From: Sipunculus nudus
Lineage: Eukaryota > Annelida > Sipuncula > Golfingiida > Sipunculidae
Direction: 5' to 3'
Assembly: GCA_026874595.1 (NCBI GenBank)
Contig: CM049315.1
Span: forward strand, 17,691,664-17,755,663
DNA length: 64,000 nucleotides
Shown here: piece after piece, positions 34,926-45,958 of the stretch
How the letters are laid out: the number at the start of each line of letters is the position of its first letter
Numbering within the stretch: the stretch's first letter is position 1
Translations under genes and position numbers: made by a program
The notes under the pieces: generated by a model
Seen by the model: only the letters and a program-made list of their open reading frames with translations
Database searches by the model: none
What the model was told of the DNA's origin: nothing

Positions 34926-36378
34926 GAGGTATTTCTCTTTAAATACGCCCGCCTAAGCCGAGTTGTATTACGGTCTGGTTAGCGTCCATCCATTAACTTT
35001 AAGTGTCACCGCGATAATTTTCCGCGGATTTTGTGGATTTTCACCAAAAAATAAACTATATATACCAACCAATGGATAGCTATAGTCCGCTCATCTTTAT
35101 GGACTGTTAGAGTATTGCTATTTAAAAAAAGGGACATGTTGGGTTTTGCTATATTCAATATGAATATTAAATTCCCAAGTTCAATTGTCTGCAACATTTA
35201 TGTCTAATAAATGAGTTGATGATTACAGGTCACAAGTCAAAAGATGGGTATTCTTATTTCAGGAATGCTTGTGTTTTTGAGTATAGGTATAATAATATTC
35301 TATAATAATATTTTCACGAAGGCCAACTGATGGAACACTTTCAAGGAAAAAGGACACAAAACGGCTGAGTAATTGTAAAATAGATGTACAATGAATGGGA
35401 ACCGGTTTGCTTATAGTTTGACGTGCTAAATATGTACTGTCACCTAATCCACGATTTCGAATACCAGTGCAATTACTAACATGAAATTGCTTGTAAAGAG
35501 ACCTTTGAGGTGAAAAAGACTTAACTGTTATAATTGTCACAACATATTGAGATATGACTGTCCTAATAATTCAGCTTAGACTTATATCAAAAGGTAAGGC
35601 ACTTGCATGCTTCAGTCATTTATTGTGAATTAAAATCATTAGTATGCGAACACAGAAAGCAGAAAGAACAAAGGAACAGTTGGGTAACAAGAAAAATTAT
35701 AATGCATGCGTTTTTAATTCCTCCATATATTTAGTCTCCCGGTGTGGCGGGTTGCAACATCCTGTCATAAAGCCCTGTAGAAGAGTAAATGAGATTTTCC
35801 AGTCCTTGTCAACCGAAAGATCTGTTTATGTTCATCTAAGTTGAGAGTTGACAAAGCAAGTCAATTCCCTCACAAATACGCTCCTTACACAGCGCTTTAC
35901 CTATAGGTCAACTACCTATATCGTAAGTGCTGTTTGTTTTGACCTCGTATTCTGAATCGCTACACCAGAGGGGAGCACTGTATTTTGGTCCAATCAGATG
36001 AGACCCTGTGCTGAAAGACAAAACGGTTAACCAGCCAAGCGAGGAATACACGGAGCCAATGTTGTTCATTTTGGTTTTGTGTGACAGTTCATCGCCCCGG
36101 CACCCGTTTGAACAAGCCACAGGCTCAGAGAGAATCATCCAACGCGTGGTTTGCTCAGGTCCTTGGGCATATAGGATGCCCGGCCGGTGAGCTCTAATTC
36201 AAACGAAATGTAACAACAGAGGCTCCGTGCACATCTCGCTGGCTGGTTTAAGCTTTGAAGAAAACAGATACATAGCTACTCTAGCATAGTCGTAATGTCA
36301 TAATTAAATCAGTCGATGATGTGAGAATGCAGAAAGAGCAATTAAAATTCGATACTAAGTGTAACAATAAACTGTTAT
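34926..36378. other. No gene recognised
   Basis: This stretch has short open frames only, the longest being 93 codons on the minus strand at 35259-35540. None has a recognisable motif. I see no repeat family. Confidence 0.45.
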
Positions 36379-36533
36379 CAAGCGGCGCTTTAAGCGCAGC
36401 CATGGGCGGAGCCAGGATGCCTGTCGAGTGTTTGTTATTTAGCATCTGGTTGGCTGGTTGTCACATCATACGCACTTTTTTCAGCAGAAATCATACCGCC
36501 ACCTGGTGTCTAAGTGTATCATAAACGGTCAAA
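36379..36533 (+). repeat. Dispersed repeat R1, copy 2 (about 155 bp)
   Basis: This is the second copy of the element at 27278-27435. It shares 'ggcggagccaggatgcctgt', 'cgagtgtttgtt' and 'tgtcacatcatacgcac'. Its self-complementary start is mutated (GGCGCTTTAAGCGC), but the change keeps the hairpin. Confidence 0.75.
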
Positions 36534-37078
36534 CTGCTGAAAACACTGATTTTCTTAATGAAATTTGAAAAGTAAAAAATTAATGTAAAATGTGAAAAAA
36601 AATTATCTTTAAATGTTATTGTAGACGATGAATGTTCGAAAGCATTTATCAGAAATATTTTATGCAGTGTGTCATAAGTCACAATTAATTTGGTTACGAT
36701 TGATGGAAGAAAGCAGAAAAACATAGATACTACTTCTAATATGCTGGTATCTCTCAGCCTCGCCAAGTGAATATTTAATGAGAACGGGAAAGAAGCCACC
36801 ATTAAGACTAGATTAATGAAAAGCTTAAATATTTAATGTAAAGGATATAAAGTATTCCTCTATTAGCAAATAAATTTCTTAGAATTTATTTTAGCAGTTC
36901 GAAATATTATGATATATATGGTTGCAAGAAGATGGATTAAGACATTCTCATAAAGAGCGAAACAGGGCAGGAAATAATATAAATTCCAGATATCCCTTGA
37001 TCTTCTATCTTAAATAACACCATTATATTTAAAAACGAATACTCACTAGGCCACCGCTTCCAGTTTCCATAGTTATCG
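36534..37078. other. Downstream of the EF-hand gene; likely 3' UTR, no other gene
   Basis: This AT-rich stretch follows the EF-hand stop codon on the minus strand. An AATAAA-type signal is expected in it; minus-strand AATAAA candidates exist, for example the complement of 'tttatt' at about 36886, but the true polyA site cannot be chosen from sequence. Confidence 0.35.
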
Positions 37079-37146
37079 TCAGGCGCCAGTATTTGCCTTC
37101 TTGAGTGGAGCTTTGATAACCTCGTTTCTGTCCACCTGTCCGTCGC
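37079..37146 (-). CDS. EF-hand protein, last coding exon
   Basis: On the minus strand this exon follows a good acceptor (ctctttttgtcag, at 37147-37159). It joins in phase 1 to the exon at 37622-37766 and reads GDGQVDRNEVIKAPLKKANTGA with a G split across the junction, then TGA at 37079-37081. Joined to the upstream exon it completes the canonical Ca2+-binding loop DKDGDGQVDRNE (D1, D3, D5, G6, V8, D9, E12). The intron between the two exons is 475 bp, GT to AG. The short basic tail after the loop ends the protein. A completed canonical loop across a splice junction is strong evidence that both exons are real. The product probably binds calcium. No specific family is recognised. Confidence 0.8.
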
Positions 37147-37621
37147 CTGACAAAAAGAGCGAGTGAGATAGTAATATAACCTAAATATATATTACGAACC
37201 TACCTCGATTTTTTTTGGTCTGATAATCTTGATGTTTTGAGGTGAGACTTCTGAGGTCGCGGTATTGGTCATTAAGTTTGAACCTAGATAAAGGTTTGTT
37301 AACCGTATTTTGTTGACGTAATTCAAAACACAGGGCACAAATCTTAGTTACTTAAGTGTTCGTGTGTGTGTGTGTGTGTGTTTCAAAATAAATTGAATGC
37401 TTCGGAAATAATGGATTTATCAGGTACAAATGTGTTTTAGTCCAATATAATTTTCCTTAAACACTTGTTCTTAAGAACTAAAGTTGGCATGATCTCAGGG
37501 AGAAATTTCTAAGTATGTGACAGAGGTAGAAAAAACGTCGCTTATCCTGATAATGTTTAAATGAATGAATAAGTTATTAGGGAGTCATGAACGTAAGTTA
37601 TATTGGTGTTATTAAAGATAC

Positions 37622-37766
37622 CGTCTTTATCAGATTGTACGAATGCATCGTGTCCGGAATTTTCATCAAAACAGGTGGTCTTGAGGAACTCCTTCTCAGA
37701 AATGAGACCATTGTTGTCAGGGTCATAGGCTTCAAACTTGGATGGGAATGGTACTTCTTTGGGCGA
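37622..37766 (-). CDS. EF-hand protein, penultimate coding exon (partial gene)
   Basis: The 145-bp minus-strand exon follows the acceptor 'ttctttatttccag' (37767-37780) and ends before GTATCT at 37616-37621. It reads in phase 0 from SPKEVPFPS and contains one complete EF-hand loop, DPDNNGLISEKE (D1, D3, N5, G6, I8, S9, E12), flanked by F..Y and FLKTT helical residues. It then enters the second loop at SDKDG, where the intron interrupts the loop. The linker between the two loops is 19 residues, shorter than the roughly 24 in calmodulin. Upstream exons, which would lie at higher coordinates, were not found with confidence, so the start and any signal peptide are unknown. A secreted or vesicular Ca2+-binding protein is possible but not shown. 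Confidence 0.8.
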
Positions 37767-39130
37767 CTGGAAATAAAGAATATAAGGCATAACATACATG
37801 TGCTAAGGGATCTATATTACCGCAAAATACAGGAGTTATTCCGGTGACCTTTCATGTTTAACTATTGACTGTTTTCAGCGCCAGTTGAGGCTGTTTGCAG
37901 AGAGACAGATGAACTATGTAATAAAACCTTCATTTTTTTCACAATGAAATTCACTTATAAATATTTGAGGTATGTTTAACCAGACAAATATGCAAAACAG
38001 ATTTGGCATGAAGGAGGTCAGAAAGACCTGCTTTGGTTCAAGTATATGTAAGCTCCGATATCTTGTACCAAAGAGATACAATATCAAAAACTACACTCAG
38101 AGGAAGACAGAGATTCAATTATTATGACGTGTTAACTTGGTTAGCTTCATGTACGCAAGGTTGAAATTTTGCGATATTTCCGATTTATTTCATTTTTAGA
38201 TGAATCTGTTTTGTGTGATATCGACAGAAACACTTAACTTGAGAAGGGTATAACATTTTATGAAATGTATCCAAAGATATTAATATATACTGACAATTTT
38301 CCTCATTCACATGTCTCCGAAAGTAGTCCGTGCTTTCTTGACTGACTGACTGACTGACTGAAAGTGAAGTCGGCGCTCGTGCAAGTCACAGGTCTCCGGA
38401 AAATCAGGCCCACACTGGCTCCCTCAGCAACGACAAAATTTGACAGATTGAGTCGGTTCTGGTTGATCCGAGATATTAAAGGGGAAATTAAAAGATATGT
38501 ATGTAGTCTGTCCTGGTTGACACTGTTGAAAATCATTTTCCCAAGTAGAAATGGATAAAATAACGATGGGGTACCATTGAAGAAGATCATTGTTATTTAC
38601 CATGACTACCACTCATGCTTCTCAGCGTCATCTAGTTTTAAAACGTTGAAAAATTTAGCAGTTTAAAATATCTACATTTTCGGTTAAACATATCAAATAT
38701 AACTTTAAAAAGATATCGCTGTTTAGACTAGAAAATTGTACGGTCCATAAACTTTTTATATGTGCCATATTTTCTATAATGAGTACCAAAGGTATACATC
38801 AATCAGTTACACTAAAGACTAAAGGCATCAATCGATCAGTCAAAATAGAGTTTGAATCGTGTACCCAATATTCGCATCCTATAATTTCGTATAATGTAAT
38901 TCAATCCACGACTGTCCGCTACATGGTGTGCACTGGGACATTTAATTATCTGTGGAGATGCAGACCAGTGCGATTTCAATATCATGTTATTTCCATTTAC
39001 GCAGTAGGCCCCTATTGGATAAAATCCTCCGTTACAAAACCGATCATGCCAGGAAGCTCAAAGCACTTGTACAAGCACTTTTCCCTTGCAAGTTACGGAA
39101 AAAGTTTGTCTGTGGAACAGATCTAGTATG
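37767..39130. other. Probable intron or 5' region of the EF-hand gene, no exon identified
   Basis: A (TGAC)n microsatellite sits at 38337-38361. The minus strand has a 95-codon open frame at 38303-38590 that does not resemble an EF-hand and lacks a good donor. I cannot place a first exon here. Confidence 0.4.
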
Positions 39131-39540
39131 TACGGAGCCCGGGAGACGACATGATGAAAAATATTTAGTAATTCGTGGCCACGAATTCGTGACCAATGAG
39201 AACAGCTCTCTTATGTTGCTGGCTCAATGCTCATTGGCTACTTATTCGTGCGTACCAGTTATTAATTCGTGCGCTCGAATTACTAGCCAATGAGAAGCAA
39301 GCACACATCGACTCAGTCTAGGCACAGGCTGGCAGTTTCAGCGGGCACACACGGTTGTCAAAATGAAGCCCAGCGCCTTCCGACAGTTCCGTGACTTCCT
39401 ACCTTGGAAAATTCGGAACTCTGTATATTGAAAATGGAAAGGGCTTTAAGCGATACTTAAAGAATATAAATATAAAACTCACAGATCCAGTTGCCGTGCA
39501 TAGTGGAAAATTTCATCGTTCGGGCATAATGGGAACATTA

Positions 39541-40370
39541 TTATAGACAAAGCCGATCAGGCTGAAATTTTTAACAGTTATTTTGCTTCACAAAGTTACT
39601 ACAGTTACAGTTCTCAATCGCCATTTGACAGTGATGCTAAATTGCAAATTACGCATAAACTAGGTGAAATGAACTTCACAGAACTTCTCATGTCATATTT
39701 GGGATTCGCTTTCCTGACAGGAACACATAAACATGATATGTTTGAAAGCCAATAAGCGTTTGGATATTTTGAAAAAATTATAAATTCCAATTCTCTATGA
39801 AAGTTTTAGGTCGTATGTATAAATCATTAATACATCTAGTACTGAAGTATGATGTTTTAATATTAAACAATTGTTCTGTCAGACAGTCATACCAATATGA
39901 GAGTATACAACGGAAAGCATGTTTAACATGTACTGGAGCGCTCTCGACTTCCAGCACTGGAGCTATGGTAAAAGAGCTATAATGGTCAAGTATAAAAATA
40001 AGAAGAGAGTTGGCTATACAATCCACATTTTATGAAATGATTAACGGACTAGCATCAGATTATCTGCTTATATATTAACTCAAACTCTGTCTCATGCTTC
40101 GCCCTATACAGTCCGAGCATATCGCATTTGCTAAAGATACTGAGGTTCAAACGGAAAGACTGTCGCTTTTCTTTCCTTCCAGTTTTCTTTCCTTTCCTTT
40201 CAATAGCCTGCAAACTTTGGAATAGTGTCATATATTTAAGTCTACTTCAATCGATCCCTTTAAGGAAAATGTTCGTGACTGTTTAAACCCTGCCTCTCGA
40301 GAAATATACAGTTATTATTGCGACAATCATCGTCAACATGAAATTATCCACACTCGGTTATGAATTGGTA
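39541..40370 (+). pseudogene. Non-LTR retrotransposon (LINE) reverse-transcriptase remnant
   Basis: Broken frames in the right order resemble the C-terminal half of a LINE ORF2. An early piece reads DKADQAEIFNSYFAS (39546). The piece MYKSLIHLVLKYDVLILNN continues to QRKACLTCTGALSTSS (39815-39955). The pieces FYEMINGLASDYL (40030), SIDPFKENVRDCLN (40248) and NHRQHEIIHTRL (40325) follow. These correspond to the thumb/connection and tail motifs seen in jockey- or CR1-like elements, as I know them. The catalytic palm (YADD region) is missing and frames shift repeatedly, so it is dead. It lies inside the inverted-repeat element at 39131-41035. Confidence 0.75.
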
Positions 40371-40527
40371 CCAGTTACTTAAATCAATACCTATTTTCAA
40401 TAGGAAAAACTGATGTTTTTAATCTAATTGATATGCTCGATATGGACTGAGACGTACGCCTACCAGTAATAATATATGTATAAGTATCAGTTAATGTGGA
40501 ATGTCAATCTGTATTAACGTATATTAA

Positions 40528-40528
<1 letters not shown>

Positions 40529-40575
<47 letters not shown>
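40529..40575 (+). repeat. (TA)n microsatellite
   Basis: About 47 bases of uninterrupted TA dinucleotides, shortly after the LINE remnant. It may derive from the LINE 3' tail. Confidence 0.95.
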
Positions 40576-40577
<2 letters not shown>

Positions 40578-40764
40578 TATCGTGTGTGAATATATGTGCA
40601 CTTTTCCAATCTGATCATTTAAATATACATATATGCATTCATGTTAATTTTTCACTTTCTTTTAATTTATATATGCAGGAGAGCAGTTGCATTAGCGTAA
40701 ACGGCTACCTTGTTATCCTATTGAAATAAATATTTACCACCTTGGAAATAAATTTTTCACACCT

Positions 40765-41000
40765 AGTAATTCGTGCGCACGGATTAGTAATTCGTGGCCA
40801 CGAATTAGTAATTCGTGCCCACGGATTAGTAATTCGTGCGCACGAATTAATAAATATTTTTTCCACCTTGGAAATTTATTTACTCACACCGAGTAATTCG
40901 TGCGCACGAATAAGTAATTCGTTGCCACGGATTAGTAATTCGTGGCCACGGATTAGTAATTCGTGCGCACGGATTAGTTATTCGTGCGCACGAATTAATA
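40765..41000 (+). repeat. Array of palindromic units of about 20 bp (attcgtgcgcacgaat / attcgtggccacgaat)
   Basis: About nine units of 'agtaattcgtgcgcacgg' type follow one another at about 20-21-bp spacing, in two sub-blocks. A related lead ('ccaccttggaaat' to 'tcacacc') precedes each sub-block, at 40737 and 40863. Many units are perfect or near-perfect palindromes with GCGC or GGCC at the centre. Similar units appear near the left end of the element at 39170-39280. Confidence 0.9.
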
Positions 41001-41035
41001 AATATTTTTCACCATGTCGTCTCCTTGGCTCCGTA

Positions 41036-42609
41036 AGTATGCCCCCCGCGTGTTGTGGAAGTAGCTTGGAAAAATTGTGACTGTGTCTCAAATACTTTTC
41101 GAGTTATTGCGTTATCAACATTTTAACATTATCGCCGCCGGGACCTTTTAAAAATGCGCCAAGGTCATCCATGTTTGAACTTGACCTGTTATGTCATGGA
41201 CTGCACCTATAGTTTATGGTAATTTATAGTTTGCTTGCTAGACGGCGCTTCTGTACATTATAAAATGCTTCATAGTTGGCAAGTTGCCACTTCATCAATT
41301 CATTCCTACATATTGAATGACATACGTACGCCCGACATATAAAATGGTGTCAGAAGTGCTGAAACGGTATTTATAAACCACAAAAGGCATGATGAGTAAC
41401 ATTTCATTGGCTGTCAAGCTCGCCTGAGACGGCCAAATGACATCGAGAAGAAAAGAGCTGTTGTTTGTGTGTATTGTTTTGTCAATGTGGTATCTGTTAT
41501 AAGTTCTGTACAAATTATCGATGTCAAAGTTTCTAAAAGACTTGTATTACCCGTCACATTTTCTGTTACTTGTTATGTTTGCTTTAAGGTCATCAGTGTT
41601 GAAAATCTGGGCTTAAAATCTATATAGTAAAGAGAACAGAGTCTGAGATGCCTAATAAGAGAGAAGAAAGGAGAAAAGAAAGAAAAAAAATGACATCGAG
41701 AGGCTCGTCGGAACTAAAAATCCATATTTACAAATTGTTGTGAAACGGTAACGATCCTCATCTTGCCCTCTTAGTTTAAAGAAAATTAAATTGGTGAAAA
41801 TTAAATATTCAACTGCGGAACGATTCAGCCAACACGCAAAGCCCTTGCAACCACTTACAGAAGGTCATGGTGTCTGTGTCAGAAACCCAATCGACAGCAC
41901 ATCTGTACCCGCTTAAGTAACCGCTATACACGATCAGCCACGCTCCTGTGTTGTCGAGACAAATTTTGAATAGTTACGCCTTCGAGATCTACGACCCTCG
42001 CAATCCAATAATTCGCCAGTCGCTGAAAATACTTCCATGTATAAAACCGTAACATGCATGGACATGAATCAGTCAAAAAATTTATTTCAAAGATGTATCT
42101 CACCACTGCCATCTCCGCAGGTTATTCCCAATAATGACCAGTCAGTGGCAACTGGTCAGTGTCCTCCTATGTCAGAAGACATAAGCGTACCACAAGCCAC
42201 ACAGCCGTACCTGTTACAACACGCTGTGGTCAAGCTGTAAAACCACCAGCCAGACTCTCTTTTTAACGATTTTGGTTAAGTGTTGTGATACGACATACTT
42301 TAAGAGATCACGACCATAGTAAAAATACAGATAGTATTGGTGCTGATAACCAATGTGTAGAGATTCGTGCATAAGATAAACTGTTTTAAGGTATATTTCA
42401 ATAAAATATTTATTATTTTTATCTTATGCTCGTCCCAAAACAACACGGTTTGCTGCAGTCATATGTATATTTACATTTGTATAATATTGCATATGTGTGA
42501 CATTCACATGGACAGTTATGGTGCTCTTTTTTTAACAAAGGGGATGTTTTGTCATCAATTCATTCTCACATGTTGAATGACAATCGTATTCTAGACATAT
42601 AACATGACC
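41036..42609. other. Mostly unannotated; short diverged repeats
   Basis: The run 'gagttattgcg' with 'cattatcgccgcc' at 41100-41140 is a diverged copy of the repeat at 42610-43080. The run 'catcaattcattcctacata' at 41293 recurs as 'catcaattcattctcacatg' at 42554, each followed by 'ttgaatgaca'. A possible minus-strand exon is listed separately. Confidence 0.5.
41859..41945 (-). CDS. Possible 87-bp internal exon, function unknown
   Basis: On the minus strand an acceptor (gacaacacag) precedes GA GCG TGG, and a textbook donor (TTCT|GTAAGT) follows at 41853-41858. Read between them, the 87 bp are open with phase 1 at both ends: AWLIVYSGYLSGY, then RCAVDWVSDTDTMTF. The two splice sites and the open frame are suggestive, but no domain is recognised. 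The two flanking minus-strand frames are also partly open, so chance is not excluded. If real, it would lie upstream of the EF-hand exons on the same strand. Confidence 0.2.
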
Positions 42610-43080
42610 TAGGTAAGGTGCATCAATACTGCCAGTTTGTTGAATGTACCTGAAATTCTGTTCGAGTTATTGCGTTTACATCATTAAGCATTATCGCCGC
42701 TGTGACCTTGAATAATGCGTCACAATCATTCATGTTTAACTGGACCTAGCCCTTGATAAGGTGCATCAATACTGCCAGTTTGGTGAATGTACCTGATATT
42801 CTGTTTGAGTTATTGAGTTAATATCATTTTAGCATTCTAGCCGCTGTGACCTTGAAAAATATGTCAAGGTCTCCATGTTCGAACCTAACCTAGCCCTTGA
42901 TAAGGTGCATCAATGCTTTAAGTATCGTGCCTTTACCTTGAACAAATTTTTTTCGAGTTATTGCGTATACATCATTTAACACGCTGTGACCTTAAAAAAG
43001 CGTCAAAGTCATCCATAATCAAAATTGACCTAGCCCTTGATAAGTCACATCAATACGGCAAATTTGTCAACTGTACCTCA
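42610..43080 (+). repeat. Tandem repeat of about 145 bp, three diverged copies
   Basis: The segment 'gacctagcccttgataaggt', 'gcatcaatactgccagtttg', 'gaatgtacctga', 'gagttattgcg', 'gccgctgtgaccttga' repeats with 'gagttatt' at 42664, 42807 and 42955. A single related copy lies at about 41083-41185. The last copy runs into 'tatcggacggacggaaagac' at 43115. The unit is non-coding and dispersed. Confidence 0.8.
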
Positions 43081-43220
43081 AATACTTTTATTTTTAATTT
43101 TGTATTTGGTTACCATATATCGGACGGACGGAAAGACGGACAGACGCTCTTCATTTCTATGTCCCCCGCCGACGGCGCCTTCAGTTACAACAATGACAGT
43201 GCGTTGCTGCATGGAGTTTA

Positions 43221-43640
43221 ACGATTCTATTATATCTCTTCAGCTTATACAAAATACGGCAGCTAGACTCGAAAGTCAAAATCTTCCCATATTACCCCGA
43301 TACTGAAACAACTGCACTGGCTAAACCGGTGAAGGGGCGGGTTCAGTTTAATTTTCTTTCTTGTGCGTTCAAAGAATTGTGCAGTCCAGCGCCACAATAT
43401 GTACAAGATCTTTCTATAAAATATGTTCCATCATGTCATTGCATGTGTTCTGTGGATAAGGGTTTGGACTGTCATGTTTAGGGAAAAATATTTTAGGATA
43501 GTCACTCCAGCCGCATGCAAGTTAAATCTGACATCATCAAGTGCGCCGATACTTCAGTTTCATTTAAATAGCCTTTTATCTTACTTATTTAAATCGTATT
43601 AAATTCTTACTATTCATGGTACCGTATATACTTGTTATTG
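43221..43640 (+). pseudogene. Second LINE remnant, reverse-transcriptase 3' fragment
   Basis: Two frames carry typical C-terminal LINE motifs: SIISLQLIQNTAARLES, then after a frameshift LKQLHWL and VKGRVQFNFLSCAFKELC, followed by SPAPQYVQDL. These fit the 'lQ..QN.AARl ... LHWLPV..R..fk.l...fk.l...aP.Yl.dl' signature of L2/CR1-like elements. At least two frame changes and stops make it non-functional. It directly follows the 145-bp repeat cluster. Confidence 0.7.
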
Positions 43641-44100
43641 TGGGTTTGTGCTTTTAATTGTATGGCATGACTTTATTCTGTATTTAGCGATGTAAAAATA
43701 TTAAATATGATTTTAATATTAATCACACAGCTATACGGGTGCTTCTTTTTAACTTATTTATTCTACATGGATTGTATGAATAGTATTGATAACTTATCGC
43801 GGCAATGTCCAGCTGGTCCTGTCGATATTTCATACGGGGCAGGAAACTAAAAAATCCAGAGAAAACCACCGGCCTTAGACGGTCCAGCTAAAAGCCACTG
43901 TCACAGGTGTGTCGGATTTTTCTATGGACGTGTGAGTTTACATCAAAATTACACTGGAGCTGCTGACCGGTTTTATTCATTCTGACAAGACGGCTTCTAC
44001 GTTTATGTTACTCTGGTAAGGCGAGACTTAATAATATTAAATAGTCTGAACGTAGGCGACATCCAGTGATTATGTATGAAACTATTCTTTGTTAACTGAT
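43641..44100. other. No gene; fragment of a common dispersed repeat
   Basis: At 43855-43915 the sequence 'ccagagaaaaccaccggcct' with 'agccactgtcacaggtg' resembles a common lophotrochozoan interspersed repeat as I recall it. A related but diverged run ('cacggagaaaaacaccgact') occurs at about 50500. Nothing else is seen. Confidence 0.4.
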
Positions 44101-44550
44101 TATAGGAATAAACAAGGGCACCGCAAAGCGGAGCTTCCCCTCGCACGAGGCATAATTAGAATGGATGTATTACACAGTGTGAAAAATGAGGAGGGCAGCT
44201 CTTTGGCCTTGACCTTTGCTCCTGTGACCTCAAACTAAATAGGGTGTTTCATCCATGGGTGGTTGAGCCATATAAGCAAAATGACACTGACAGGTTATGG
44301 TCAAACGGGTTGGCTTAAAATGGGTGCACACGCTTTTTCAAGAAGTGTGCGCTGTGGCCGTGACCTTTGAGCGCGTGATCTCAAAATCGATAGGGTTCTT
44401 CATTCATGGGTGGATGAGCCATATTTCCAAGATGAAAGGTTTTGGTTAAAGGGTTTGGCTTTATATGGGTCCACAAGCTTTTTCATGAGTGGGCCCTGTG
44501 GCCGTGACGTTTGCCCCTGTGACCTCTAAATCGAAAGGTTTACGTTGAAA
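44101..44550 (+). repeat. Internal repeat of about 135-160 bp, three diverged copies
   Basis: The motif 'cctgtgacctcaaa' with 'tcatccatgggtggttgagc' recurs as 'gcgtgatctcaaaatcgata', 'ttcattcatgggtgg' and 'cctgtgacctctaaatcgaa', at 44222, 44383 and 44517. The segment begins with 'gggcaccgcaaagcggagct', which contains a short hairpin. It is a non-coding dispersed element. Confidence 0.7.
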
Positions 44551-45550
44551 AAAAAACCACTGTCTTTAAAGATAAATACTCAGCAATGAAGATGAATACT
44601 CAAACAGGAAAGTTAGGCTTCAATTTTGTTCTAAAGAACCCAGTATCTCACCCAGTATCATTGTCTAATTTTTCCGCCTTACGGAGAGAGGACTACTAAA
44701 ATGGTCGAGGTCCGTCAATCAGACCTCCCGTCCGTCTGTCCCTCACCAGTGTTTTTACAAAATATCTCTAAAACCCCTGCTGTTTTTTTTTTACCCCAAT
44801 TTTTTTACAGTCCTACCCATCCAATGACTGACATGCGATTAATACTTGCATGTGGGGCACCTTGTGTTTGCGACTTTGCGGGGAAATTCAATGAATTAAG
44901 TTAAACACAAGGCGGGTTAGTGACTATTTGTACCACAGCCTTTGTTTAAGCCTTTGGTCACTAAATACTGACGAAAAGATAAAAGGGTCCATATTTTCTT
45001 GTGTGCACGGTACATAGATACATCAGATTGTAAAGATAAATATGAAATATTATGCTAATTTAGAGTACACTATGAGCATATGGAGCTCTAAAAACAATTA
45101 TAATAATATCTGCACTATACCATTACTTTCTTAAAATTGTAATGGGTTTTATATGAAAATGAAGTCGACCGTCGACTTTTCATGCTGATCTCTTGGTTCT
45201 GTCACGGGGAAAAGTAGGCCTATGACAAAATTCTTAACTGTATAATACCTAGACCAATTGAGCTCAGATCCTTGTTAAATGTGAACATAGGTTTAAGCAT
45301 AATAATTGTGCCATTAGTTTGTCCATTTAAACAACTAATCCCTCAGCAGAATTATCCTTTTATGCAATTTTGTTCAAAAATGCATACTAGTGCTCACCTA
45401 TCTTTTTAACCCAATACGTATAACTACCAAGATTTCACATTTTAGGCCTAAAATAAAAACATGTATAACTGTGTAGATGTTGACATACATGCCCTATCAG
45501 ACAAAACCTATATATTATTTTTTTCTGAAACGTGATTGCACTCGGCTTGA
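44551..45550. other. No gene recognised
   Basis: AT-rich, with one 67-codon open frame without motif. I see no repeat. Confidence 0.45.
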
Positions 45551-45554
45551 ATGC

Positions 45555-45725
45555 GGCAGGGGCGGATCCAGGATTTAGGAAAAGGGGGATCCAACCCAGG
45601 AGAAACCTATAAAAAACAGGGCCGGAAAAGGCTGAAAACCTTAGAAAATGTTGCGGCAACAGAATAAGTGGGGGGTGGGGGGGGGGGGGGTTCCGAACCT
45701 CGGTTCCCCCTCCCCGGGATCCGTT
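45555..45725. repeat. 'Ggggcggatccaggattt' dispersed repeat fragment
   Basis: The run 'aggggcggatccaggattta' at 45558-45578 is followed by purine-rich sequence and a G-run at 45670-45690. The complementary motif 'aaaatcctggatccgccctt' occurs at 57031 and 57461 beside C-runs. All three copies therefore pair the motif with a homopolymer, which marks them as one family. Confidence 0.65.
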
Positions 45726-45958
45726 TCTGTACAACCCGCCTAAACAGCATACCCACAACGTATATGTACATTATTTAAATCTCCAGTGCCAGTATGATTA
45801 AAATCGATTCAAGTGTAGTTAGATAAATGTTGTTTAAATTTCCTTGAGATCTATTTCATGTAAGACATTAACATTTATACTTAACTAGAAATACAGATAT
45901 TAAGATCTGGCAAAGTGATTATAATCTTTCTTCAACTAAATTGCTTTTAAATGTGCAA

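Larger units (their letters stand above)
39131..41035. mobile_element. Inverted-repeat element with arrays of a 16-bp palindrome
   Basis: The left end (39131-39180) reads 'tacggagcccgggagacgac', then 'atgatgaaaaatatttagta'. The right end (about 40985-41035) is its reverse complement with few changes: 'aaatatttttcaccatgtcg', then 'tctccttggctccgta'. The inverted repeats are about 50 bp, and a TA dinucleotide flanks each CGGAGCC end, as a TA target duplication would. Inside both ends lie copies of 'attcgtggccacgaat' or 'attcgtgcgcacgaat', which are perfect 16-bp palindromes. No intact transposase is present; the interior holds a dead LINE. This is probably a non-autonomous DNA transposon or foldback element. 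Its superfamily is unknown. Confidence 0.7.

Noticed and set aside
38303-38612. Upstream exon of the EF-hand gene in overlapping minus-strand frames
   Set aside because: The frames lack EF-hand or signal-peptide features, and the candidate donor GTAAAT gives only a few residues in frame.
45435-45758. 107-codon minus-strand frame with a proline run
   Set aside because: It runs through the G-run and the 'ggcggatccagg' dispersed repeat; the proline run is only the homopolymer.
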